From Lepeophtheirus salmonis (taxonomy: Eukaryota; Arthropoda; Copepoda; Siphonostomatoida; Caligidae): a stretch of 64,000 bases of DNA. The DNA lies in the NCBI RefSeq assembly GCF_016086655.4, contig NC_052139.2, positions 23,626,002-23,690,001 on the forward strand, written 5' to 3'. The notes below the pieces were generated by a model. The model did not search any database. It was given only the letters and a program-made list of their open reading frames with translations, and was not told the origin of the DNA. This document shows, in pieces, positions 1 through 9,900 of this stretch (its first letter is position 1; every line of letters begins with the position of its first letter). The position numbers and the translations under genes are program-made.

Positions 1-1875
1 AAAACTCAGAAGATGAAACAAGTTGCAATTTGTTGCTGTTGTTACCTAAGCCTATAGTAGCATTCCTTTTCTATAACTATATATGTTTGATTATTTTGCG
101 CCCAAACATGCAAGGGAATAGAATAAAATCTCATTTTTACTCGCTCCAATTAAATGATATATATATATAATGTTTTTAGTTATGATCTAAAACGTGGAAC
201 TTATTCGACGTAATAAAATAAATGTCAAGTTTCTCTAAAGTAAAAGAAGATGCTGAAGTAGTTAAAAATTTCATGACAATATGTGAGTTATTCCGCTAAG
301 TGTGACGCTACTTTTGTTATTTCCAAAATAATGGATCAAGAATAATTTTGTGTTTTCATTTTTGATCTAAAAACGATACAGAACATACTATCTTAATCAA
401 TGGGTAAATAAACTGTTGATTTTTTTCATTAGTGTAATTAATCATGGTGAATAACCAACCAATTGAACCCCCAGCAACCCGAAACACGAACTTGTCGGTC
501 AAAGTGGCGAAGGTCTGCTCGCGCTTCCAGACTGATATAGAGACTACAACAGAGGGTGGATGTGATTTTATTAAATAAAATAAATCAGAATTCATCAAGC
601 ATTAAAAAAAAATTCATTTTTTTTTGTATGATCACTGGTTGTAGAGAAAAATGTGTCCGTAAAAAATCTTTTTTGTAACACAAATAGCCGGTCCACTTTT
701 TTTATTCTATTAGATCAATAACTATATATGAAAATATCATTTTAAGTTGAATTAAAACATAGTATCGCTTATATCAATATATATTATATCATTTTTGGGC
801 CAAATGTACATTCTTATTTATCAAAACATCAACCAGATCGAGGGACCGGTAAAGTAACTACTTTACTAGTTTGTGATAATCTTTTTCTTTATCCTGTTTT
901 ACTATTAATATACATGTATATATGTTAATTATGTTTATAAGTGAATTACTAGTTGAGCGTCTTGAAAACACCACAAAGTTTGGTCAATGTTAGATGTCAT
1001 GCAACTCTAGTCAATACAAATTTTGTTCACTTAAAGATCTTCCCCCCAGTATTGCTTTTGAAGAAGGAGTAATGGGGTATGAGTCTCAAAGAGTCAATCA
1101 TTCTTTCATTAATGTGATAAATGGAGGAGGCCTAGTATATCCTTCATATTCTATTTTCTTTAATTTGTATTGTTTCCTGAAATCTATATAAAGCAATTCC
1201 ATAAAATACGGACGCTAGAGGAATATTTTTAAAGTGTGCTAATTATAAGATTTCTTTGTATCTATGATGGAAATTATTTATCATAAAAACTGTGAATTTT
1301 TATTATAATATTAAATTGATGTGTAATATTTGCGACAATAATTTAGACTGTTATTTCCAAAAATTCTGACACTTTGATTAATATTTTTATGAAAAACTTT
1401 AAAAATGAATATAATTCATGAAACTCAAAAAAGAAAACCCTATGCCTTAAACAAAAATATTTCAACACAATAAAGTACAAAATTCAATTAAAGTAATAAT
1501 TATTCAAATGATTTGGAGAAAATTGTTCAATACAAGTTTAATTTGTCCTACTTGTATTTTTTTGAGTTATTTTATATGTAACGAATACAACTTTAATACA
1601 TATGATTTTGGTCCGAACATGCAGGAGTTAAAAAATAACCCTCACTCGCTTCAAATAACGTACTCCTACAAAGGAGTCTATAGGAGTAACCTCCAATCTT
1701 TATTTTGTCTATGAAAATCAGTTTGAGGGATGAGTAAAAATGATACAGATTTTCTCATTTTGAAATGACTTATGTCTCGTTTCTTTTTATTGAAGTATTT
1801 CCCCCTCTGAGGCGTCCATCTTGAAGTCTAAAAGAGAGGAATATTCCGAAACCTTCAGATATGGAAAAATATGTA
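1..1875. other. AT-rich stretch without recognised gene
   Basis: Short open frames on both strands here have no recognisable domain, biased AT-rich composition and no convincing splice context. I see no tRNA, satellite or transposon signature. Treated as noncoding. Confidence 0.5.
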
Positions 1876-1879
1876 TGAA

Positions 1880-2750
1880 TACATGCACATAAGACGTAAG
1901 GACCCCTGTTTTGTCGATATTCACTCATAGGCCGAAGTAATCTTTAAATTTATTTCGTGTTTGGAAAGTTGTAGATAGAAACTGAGTTAATCCCCCTGGA
2001 GAACCCCTAAGGATCAGTAAAAGGCCGTACACGTACCAAAACGATTTGTAAGTTGTTTTTTTTAGATATCTGAGACCTTTAATCTGGTCATTACTAATTA
2101 ATTCCTTGTGTAGGCTATTGGCCAACAGTAAGAATAAGGAAGGGGACAAGCAATCTCCTTGTCCACAGGAATAACCTCCAATCTTTATTTTGCAGGGAGC
2201 TCGTAGAGGGACGGTGGCAATCATATGGATGAACCGGGTGGGGGGGGTGAGAGAGAGGAATGCACCTTTGATTAATTGCCGAAGTAGAAAGCGAGTTAAA
2301 CGCTTTCTCAAAATATATCAAAGATACTGTAAAACCTTTTTTCTCATTTTTTGTTTCTGTGATGGAATCCTGGATAATGCAAGGAATGTCTTCGGTTATT
2401 CTTGCTTTCATTAACCCTTTCTATTCACTCGTAATAATGCTTGGGATCACTTTTGCCAATCTCATACTTATAGTGCCCGTCATTATTATATACGATGAGT
2501 TTAGTAGAGTAATTGGTCTATAATTACTTATATCTAAGACATCTTTCTCTTTTTAAAGGGAACAGCACCCAAGTTTCTAAACTAATGAAATCCAGAACAA
2601 CACTTTCGTCAAAGATCTCTTCGTTGGAACATTCAACGACCGGAGCTAAGTCCGAAGCGATAGTCTTATGAAATTCGATAGGGAGTTTAATAACGCCAGG
2701 GACTTATGCTTTTTTTTATAAGTAGATAAGTATTCTACAAATTTAACTGT
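1880..2750 (-). pseudogene. Non-LTR retrotransposon reverse transcriptase fragment
   Basis: Read on the minus strand, successive frames give a diagnostic order of LINE-type RT blocks. First comes a block ending LPIEFHKT, the usual spacer before the RT palm. Then follow SNYRPITLLNSS, the motif A-like block LIYFEKAFNSL, CGQGDCLSPSLFLLLANSL (equivalent to the usual QGDPLSP block), and a motif C-like block where the catalytic YADD is decayed. Several frameshifts and stops separate the blocks, so this is dead. Endonuclease and 3' end are not seen nearby. The clade is uncertain. It has the same general architecture as the remnants near 6 kb, 25.5 kb and 49.5 kb. Confidence 0.8.
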
Positions 2751-2916
2751 ATTTAAAAGGCTCATCTATTCTCCCAAAATTTATATTAGTATGGCTCCTT
2801 GAATTAGATTATTTATTCTTCGACAGTACTTGCCACTAATCTCTTGAATTACTTTGTCACTAACTTTCGCAGAAATTGCACTTGGTGTCTCTGTTGCAGT
2901 CTTTGCATTTATATAC

Positions 2917-2946
2917 AGGGTGTCCACGATAAATTGGAACTATCTT
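2917..2946. repeat. Putative mariner terminal inverted repeat (left end)
   Basis: The sequence beginning CAGGGTGTCCACGATAAATT sits 85-110 bp beyond the 3' end of the mariner-type frame at 3030-3422. The form and position fit a Tc1/mariner terminal inverted repeat. I could not find the matching right-hand arm near 3.45-3.6 kb, so the element appears truncated on that side. Confidence 0.45.
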
Positions 2947-3029
2947 AAAATTCAACCTGCTTGATAAAAATGGAATTTGGGGTGTATTTGTTAATATGAA
3001 AAAGTTAGACATGATATTAAACAATAAAT

Positions 3030-3422
3030 TTATTCAACATGTCCTCCCTCAGCAGCCACCATCTTCTCCATCCTGCCCCTAAAGGATTTGCATGCCCTGA
3101 TTATTTCCGCAGAATCGACAACATTCCACTCCCTCGTAATGGAGCCCGGGAACTTTGTAGTGAAGACTGCAGGGACCTCTCCTCTCTCGTTGGCAAGCCA
3201 CCTGTCATTCTGGACGTTGTAGCTTCTGTCGACAGTCCAGTTCTTCTCGTCGGAGAAGAAGATGATTCTTCCTCCATGGCTCTTCAGGTTATTTATGAGA
3301 CGCTTACCGTTAGTGAGCCTGGTGGCCTTTATGGATGCTGTGAGGATGTGTTGTTTGGCCATTCGGTATGACCTGTACTCGAGGTCCTCATTCACAGCCT
3401 TGGAGACCAGCTGCTTGCTCAC
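3030..3422 (-). pseudogene. Mariner-family transposase, internally deleted
   Basis: The 130-residue open frame holds the block FFSDEKNWTVDRSYNVQNDR. This contains the first catalytic aspartate region of mariner transposases and is followed by TKFPG. The frame then jumps straight to a C-terminal block (ACKSFRGRMEKMVAAEGGHV) that in full-length members lies about 120 residues further on. The stretch with the second and third catalytic acids is therefore missing without loss of frame. The N-terminal helix-turn-helix is also absent. Full-length relatives are about 340 residues. It cannot be catalytic alone. A terminal-repeat-like sequence lies just downstream at about 2917. Confidence 0.8.
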
Positions 3423-3479
3423 ATTTTTTTAGACTTGAGAAGAGAGACGCTAAGTTTCCGAAAATATTATTTTCTTGGC

Positions 3480-4133
3480 AGCCTCATACAAATTTGTCTA
3501 AGATGGGTGAAGTGATTGGATAAATACGAAGGGAAGACATTGAAATCTCTCATATTTTTAGCAATGACCTTCATAAATTAATATCTACAGTTTTAATAAC
3601 TTTACAAGACAATGGTCTAAACTATTACCTCTGCACAAGTGAATTATGTAAAAAAGAGGTTGATTTATTATAAATATTTACCTTTTCTAACAAGGGTATT
3701 TGACAATTTAAACAAACAAAACAATTTCAATAAACCCACTCATTCAAGGATTAAGCAAATTGAGAGGTAAGGCAAATTATTATCACCGTTTCCATACCTA
3801 AACTGGGTCAATAATTAAGTTAGTAACATTATTATCTATTGCATCCTTGGACATGTGCCCAGTTTGTAAGTACACAATAATAGTGACCGCCGTTCTTATT
3901 CAGGGGGCATCTATAGTATTTTGTATTTTTTCATATAATTTTGTCAGCTGAATTAAACAATCAAACATTCGTATCATAGATCTCAGGTTTGTCAAAACTT
4001 GTTCTGGTTTGAAAATCCCCACCTAATACACTGAGAATAAATTTAAAAGCCTACTGAAAAATGTATTCTTAAATAAATATACATAGACAAAACGTATTTC
4101 AACCTTAAGATCCTAATTCCTACGCCTATGATT
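3480..4133. other. AT-rich stretch without recognised gene
   Basis: No supported coding frame, RNA gene or transposon block was seen between the mariner remnant and the MITE. Confidence 0.45.
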
Positions 4134-4394
4134 ATTGGGTAATATTAATCATTAGTATTTATATTTATATATAGTGATTTGTGTTGGTTAGGGTGACCCA
4201 TAAAACCATGAAAGCCCAAAATAACTTCTCAATGCTTAGCTCCGTTAATAATACGGCTGGGAGACCAGTTAAGTTGCCGAAAATACTTTCATGGTTTAAT
4301 TACAGCGGAGGAGGAACAAAAGCAAGTTAGGACACCCTAACCAATATCAATCACTGTATATAAATATAGATACTAATGCTTAATATTTCCCAAT
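4134..4394. mobile_element. MITE with ~60-bp terminal inverted repeats
   Basis: The left arm 4134-4199 and right arm 4332-4394 are reverse complements over about 60 bases with only a handful of mismatches. Both begin ATTGGG at the outside and end with GGTTAGGGTG at the inner edge. A shorter inner pair (ACCATGAAAG / CTTTCATGGT) continues the foldback. The total is about 261 bp with no coding capacity. That is the form of a miniature inverted-repeat element. The target-site duplication is unclear, and the parent transposase is not identified in the window. Confidence 0.85.
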
Positions 4395-5200
4395 CTCTAT
4401 ATTGTATTTTTTTAATCTTCATATTCGTGACCGTCATTTTTTGAATCCCTTCTAGTGAATATACATATCTCCTACTAATATGTAAATTTTAAAGATATTG
4501 TTATCGGTAAAGAATGTACACTATATAAAACGTAACTCATTAATATAGAACAAAGAGAGTAGATGATCGAACATATTTTAGAAATGGAGTAGTAACCTTT
4601 GTCTAAAGAAATACGAAATATCAGTGCTCTAAGAAGAATCTATTAAAAGGAATATGGTACAATTTATTTAAAACTATGATAAAGAAACGTTTGACTTAAA
4701 AAAAGAAGGGCTATTGCAAAAAAGACAAAAAAACAAACAAACAAGGAATGGTTTAAAATTTAGTAAAGAAAGAGAAATTGAAACCATTTTTGAATTATTT
4801 GGTGTACTCGGACGTCTTTAGTCCTTTATATCTTTGAAACATACATTCAGGGTTGTCCTAAAAATTGGAAAAATATTTCAGGCTTACACATAAGCATCAA
4901 ACTAGATTGTGTAGAATAGTATTTTTTTAAAGTATTTAAAAGTTACATTTAATATATTTCAATTATTCATTAGTCTGATAATCTCGGAAACTAAGATAAA
5001 AACTATCGTGTCAAATCATATTTTTATACAAATCTATCTATAAATGCCAAAGGTACTTTCATAAATTAAAAATAAAAATTATAAATTCAGATTAAAAACA
5101 AATCTACTTAATCAATTAATGATCAACAAAGTGTAAATATTTTTTTCCAATGCCATTAATTTAAGAATAAAAATCGATTAAGTAATGTGGCATATTATTA
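4395..5200. other. AT-rich stretch without recognised gene
   Basis: Poly-A/T runs and short frames only. I see nothing I can support as a gene or element. Confidence 0.45.
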
Positions 5201-5215
5201 CTCAAAACTCTAAAA

Positions 5216-5760
5216 CAGGATAGCAATTGTGTTAGAAACTGTTAAAAGAATCCAAGTGAGTTGGAAGCCACCACAATGTAATCGAGGTAGACAAAAACTC
5301 CCGAAATGCCACAGAAGAGCAAGTCCATAAAGTGTTGAAGGGATTTTGTAAAATCTACAAAGTTACAATACCAGTCTTGCGGGTATCCTTAGGGTCTAAA
5401 GGTGTTTGATTGTATGGTTTACATAGGTCCAGCTAGGAGAATAAATGCGAGCCTTCCAGCTCCGTTTGAAATCCTTAAGGTTTTTCGACTGCTTGTACAG
5501 CCAAGGAGAACGATGACGACGAGAGATGAAAGGTTGGAAGGTTTTTTTAATTTTAAACGTTCCGATATTGGAAACAGCCGTTTATTTTTTAAATCAATGC
5601 AAATGCCTTTCTCTCATAGGAAATCGAACCCAAAATTGGTTGTGCCTAGTCAACAGTGTAAAAGGTGCAAAAATATTTAGTACCTCCAAAGATGTTTCCA
5701 GCAAAGAAATTCCAACTTGAATGATTGGTTGTTCTCCGAAGACAACGAGCGAGGATAGAT
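5216..5760 (-). pseudogene. Ty3/gypsy reverse transcriptase fragment
   Basis: On the minus strand the frames give a block like FS-LDLCKPYNQTPLDPKDTR, which matches the gypsy RT 'LDLxxGYHQIPxxxxD' region. It is followed by a fingers-palm segment with QHFMDLLF and then GVFVYLDYIVVASNS, the RT active-site block with its second aspartate changed (YLDD to YLDY). Frameshifts and stops interrupt it. No LTR is seen on either side. It is a decayed piece of an LTR retrotransposon polyprotein. Confidence 0.75.
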
Positions 5761-5938
5761 TTTTTTTTTTTGATGTATGAGGAACTATGAGGTTTTTAAA
5801 TTGAAATAGCTATTGCCCAAACAATGAATAACCCAATGTTATGTAAACTGGACTAGAAGCCCCACTCAGTATTCGAATTTGTTGTCAGGTCTATAAAAAT
5901 CTTTTTATAAGTTTTTAGTGAAATTATTGATATATGTG

Positions 5939-6498
5939 TCATTTCTCCTTCAATTTGAATTCAAGCCTTATGTACCTTAGATGAAACAATTTTCCTAGCC
6001 ACTTTTCTTCTTCCTTCATTGTAACTTCTGCTAATCTGCGTAGAGAAGTAGCCCTATAAACTACCAATGGAATCACCAGGTTTTTGTAAGCATCGATTCT
6101 TTTTTGCAGATTGGAGAATCTCCAACATCTAATTTTAGATTTTATATTATTCAGGGTCAACCAATTAGAGTCTGCCTCACCATCATTTCACTATATTATA
6201 TCTAGTCCCTCAATTTGGTTTTTAATATGGCAGCCCATAATTTGTTGTGTTACCTAGGGGCACCATGCTCCAAAAGGAAGAATACTTGTTTTTTCTCTAT
6301 ATATTTCAAGTCTCGATTTCTCTCTAATTTCATGAAGAAATTCATTACTATTTCAATCCTTTTTACTATATATTTTTCAGAATTTGCTTCAAGCATAATG
6401 GTTATGTTATCTGCATATAAATCAATTAAATTTTTGGTGTCATAAAGTTGTAGTACAATGCATCCATACTTTTTTATGATGGATTCGGACAACCTCAT
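5939..6498 (-). pseudogene. Non-LTR retrotransposon RT/C-terminal fragment
   Basis: The upstream minus frame (6250-6498) contains LIDLYADNITIMLEANSEKY, the motif C region of LINE-type RTs with the second aspartate of YADD replaced by Asn. The downstream frame (5939-6160) contains KIRCWRFSNLQKRIDAYKNL, matching the thumb/C-terminal 'W....L.L.GR..l.k..v.p...Y' segment of such elements. The spacing and order are right for one element, but two frames and stops separate them. It is closely similar in style to the 25.1-26.1 kb copy. Confidence 0.75.
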
Positions 6499-6549
6499 TT
6501 TTAGTTGTAAGTTGTAGCATTTTTTGAATAAGATGCACCATAAAGATCG

Positions 6550-7285
6550 ATCCTAAGACTTACAAGTTTTGTAATGACCGTACTTATATTACTTCAGTGT
6601 TATTGGTTTTTTTTTTTACTCGGATTCAACAATTTTATTCAGTAATTGTTGAGAATAGATCACAGTTAAATAAAAAATAATACTTATTAATCGATCAACG
6701 TTCCGAAATAGATTAGGGAGAGAAAAGAAACAGATACATCGAAATTTGACATATGAATTAGTTTAAAACTTTAAAGAGTAAAGTTTAAAGTGCTTGCTCT
6801 CCTTCAATAAGTTTTTTTAATTTTTACATCTATCAATGATGGTAAATAAAAAAATATCATTTTTTTCTGAGTAGTTTAAGCTCTAACTCAACCTTCTAAC
6901 CAGAGGAGATATTAACCAAAAACTTTATCTGGGAAAAAATTTCAACTCCCCTTTATAAATAACTTTTAAAAATGTTATGTCTGTGTGTTTCATTGTTCTT
7001 ATTATTATGTATTCATAGTACCTTGTATGTATTACAAACCAGTAAATTAATATAAACTCATTTTTATATATATTATCAATGTAACAAGTCGTGTTTCATT
7101 TTATAATCTTTAAGGATTATTTAGTACTACGTATTTGTAATTATAATTATCAACCAGCCTGCCAAATATGTCATAAAAAAGCAACTGTTTTCCGTTATGT
7201 AGGAATCAAGTGGGATATCGAAAGGAACATTTAATTATTTGAAGGCATGATATGAAAAATGAAGTGAGAAGCATAAAATAGTTGC
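6550..7285. other. AT-rich stretch without recognised gene
   Basis: No supported feature between the non-LTR remnant and the transposase fragment at 7.3 kb. Confidence 0.4.
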
Positions 7286-7289
7286 AAAA

Positions 7290-7585
7290 AAAAACCGAAC
7301 ACATTTTTGTGTCGTCGTGAAGCACCTTGTTGGACCGCAATACAGAAATTAATGAAAAATTGGAGCTGTTGGGACAGTTAGGTGATGTGATGAATAAATC
7401 CCATGCACGTCTCTCAAGAAAAACAGAGAATATAGCTGCAGTAGCACAAAGTTTTGATAAAAATCAAGGTTTGTCCATTCCTCGTCGTTCATGGAAACTG
7501 AGTTTTCCAAATATGGCATTACACTGTATTTTGCATAAAGAAATGGACCTTAATGCTTCAAGGGCTCATTCTAATATACTATGAT
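7290..7585 (+). pseudogene. Mariner/Tc-like transposase N-terminal fragment
   Basis: The frame contains LSRKTENIAAVAQSFDKNQG followed by LSIPRRSWKLS. This matches the linker and second helix-turn-helix region ('RTxENIAAVxxSvxxxpxxSIrrrsqqLg') common in insect and copepod mariner/Tc3-like DNA-binding domains. The end of the first helix-turn-helix can be read just upstream in an overlapping frame. The DDE catalytic domain is absent. The fragment runs directly into a dispersed repeat at about 7546, so insertion or recombination cut it off there. Confidence 0.65.
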
Positions 7586-7745
7586 AAATCCCAAACACGA
7601 ATTCTGCAAGTAAACTGCAGACTCAAAGGAGGGGCATTATCCATCGCCACCCCTTCCACAAGAATTAAAGACAACTTTTATTTTCCTAAAATATATCCAC
7701 AGACCATGGGGTGTGCCATTGAACTGCTGGTCCAAAAGGTTGGTC
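7546..7745 (+). repeat. Dispersed repeat, copy A (5' module)
   Basis: The segment from TCTAATATACTATGATA to GCTGGTCCAAAAGG matches 27753-27835 in order (TCTAATATACTGTAATACAC ... GGGTTGGGCATGTTAACTGC). Other parts are more diverged. It belongs to the same family as the copies near 8.95, 23.4 and 27.6 kb. It has no conserved coding frame, and its class is unknown. Confidence 0.55.
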
Positions 7746-7749
7746 AATA

Positions 7750-8940
7750 CGCTTAATTAATTTTTTTAATTACTCCAAATGTATCTTTCTAAATAATAAA
7801 TCAGTATTCTTAAAAAAAGGTGGATATAAAATATATACATGGGTTATATAATATTATTATTCATGAATTAACACTTGTTTTGCAAAAAGATGAGCTTGTT
7901 TACATTTCCCGGTTATATCAAATACCGATAATACAGTCACAATATCACTAGGTGTGGAAAAAGTTATTTCTATGAATAGAGATGAAACTTGAAGCTAACA
8001 TGGAAGCATGTGGAAATATATTAAATTATCGCTCCGCCAAACCCTGGATTTGTGTCAATTGGTTTGTAATTTATCATTTTTTAAATTATCGTCACTTTTT
8101 TGTATTAACAAATACATTAATTATTTATTACATAAAAGGATGCTTATGGATTAAAATCCAACATTACTATCTAATTCTATTAATTAAAAAAAATAATAAT
8201 AACAAAAAAATCTTATAATTTCAAAATATTTAATAATTGATTTTTTATCTACGTACCCCACCGAAGGTAAAAACGTACTGAAAAGTAAGGGTCGTACTGA
8301 ACTGAACTGCGATACAATCTCGGGCCCTACCAGTCCTAATATAGTCCGCCATAGATCTCAAGAAAGATGTGGGGGAAAAATGACTTTTGAATAATGATGG
8401 TGATAATATATTGCAATTTAGAATTAAGTGTTATATGATGAATAGTTCAATCAAGTTGATAATTTTAAATAGGAATCATACCTTCTTCTATTTTATTTGC
8501 TTCGGACGGATGGACATAATAAGATGAATTATTTCTTAAAACAAATAAAAAAATATTTGTGGGAAAAGAGTGTGTCCTTTATTTTTTTGTTAAATATATA
8601 CAAACAAGGTTGTGCACAGTTAAGATTCAACAGTGATATCGGACAGTTCTTTCATTTCAATGGTTTTGGTATAATTTCAGCTTTATTGGTCTCCATTCTG
8701 GTCTTCGGTCACGGTTCTTCTTTATCCAGGCTTAGTGTGATAACAGGCAATTAAGACAAGAGGCGTAGCTAAAAAAATGGTGCCCAGGAAATGATATTAG
8801 ATGCAAACAGGGCTGCATCTACCTTATACACAGAGTATGTAGTCCTCCAAGTCCAGCAGGGGCCCGAAAAATAAAGTTGCATAGCACAATGTTTTTCAAA
8901 GTGAAGAAATGAGGGGAGCTTAGGGGGGGGGGTAAAGTGC
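7750..8940. other. AT-rich stretch without recognised gene
   Basis: No gene-like frame. A poorly conserved extension of the repeat family may occupy about 8770-8940. Confidence 0.4.
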
Positions 8941-8944
8941 AGGA

Positions 8945-9045
8945 AGATGGTTGGTCTTATTTGGCGAACTACCATATGATTTTGGGCCTTTTCCAGTTTC
9001 TTTTTAGATTCAAGGTTGCGTGATACAATAAAGGTAACGACGTGT
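8945..9045 (+). repeat. Dispersed repeat, copy B (3' module start)
   Basis: TGGTTTTGGG-like sequence followed by GGTTGCGTGATACAATAAAG and GGTAACGACGTGT aligns with 23357-23435 and 27908-27975. Only the first part of the 3' module is recognisable. Confidence 0.55.
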
Positions 9046-9835
9046 CTCATTTACATAATATTATGCAGATGTAATATTCAAAGGTTATATACCAAAATAC
9101 CAGAAACAAAAATAAACACAAGAGCTGAGACTGAATGTTGTATACAAAGTCTTTTAATCTGTTCAGCCGAGTTTTTCATAAAGCTACTGTCAATAGTATG
9201 AATACTACAGGTTGTTAATTGTATATCAAATCCCATTTTAGTATTTTTTTGCACTAAGCTAGAACCATTATTTTTTTAATAATGTAATATGTTTAATCAG
9301 AGTATTAAAGAGCGGCACTCAATCGAATCCTGCTCATAATTCTTGAGCGAGAGCAGAACCCCACCCATTCTTTTAAAGAACGAGTGAGTTTTTAAAATCG
9401 CTGTAATTTTTGTTCATTTATTTAAGTTTCTATGGCTTTTTCTGTTTTTCCACCTTATGAGATAACATCAAAGAGTTTGAGGGATAAAGAATAATATTAA
9501 AGATTTCCAATAATTAACAGTAGAAGTTTCATCTCAACGTAAGCTATAAAAAAATTTCATTCTGTATTTGTGAAATTCTGCCATTTTCGGTAGACTAGTT
9601 TACCTCTCTAATCTAATTGAAAAAGACTCAAATATCGGTTCCTTCAAAGACAAATATATCTTTATTATTTGTAAACGAATTTTCCCAGCTAAAATACGAG
9701 GTAGTATATTGACATAAGATCTCAAAACCTCACGCAAGCAGAACTTCAAAAACTTGAGAAACCTTTATTCAAGCTAATTATCAGGATTCACTGGAGCATA
9801 TTGTACGAAACCTAGTAAATAAATGTACCCTGAGA

Positions 9836-9900
9836 CAGTGGTTCCCAAACTTGTTTTTGCCTAAGACACACGAGAAGACAAATAAATATTTAATGACACA
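9836..9900 (+). repeat. hAT-type terminal inverted repeat remnant
   Basis: CAGTGGTTCCCAAACTTGTT followed by TTTGCCTAAGACACAC matches the usual left terminus of many hAT elements (CAGTGGTTCYCAAAC). No transposase frame or matching right end was found in the following few kilobases. It is probably a solitary end or a very decayed element. Confidence 0.55.

Noticed and set aside
3039..3371. 110-residue plus-strand open frame
   Set aside because: Antisense to the mariner transposase frame at 3030-3422, and no domain of its own.
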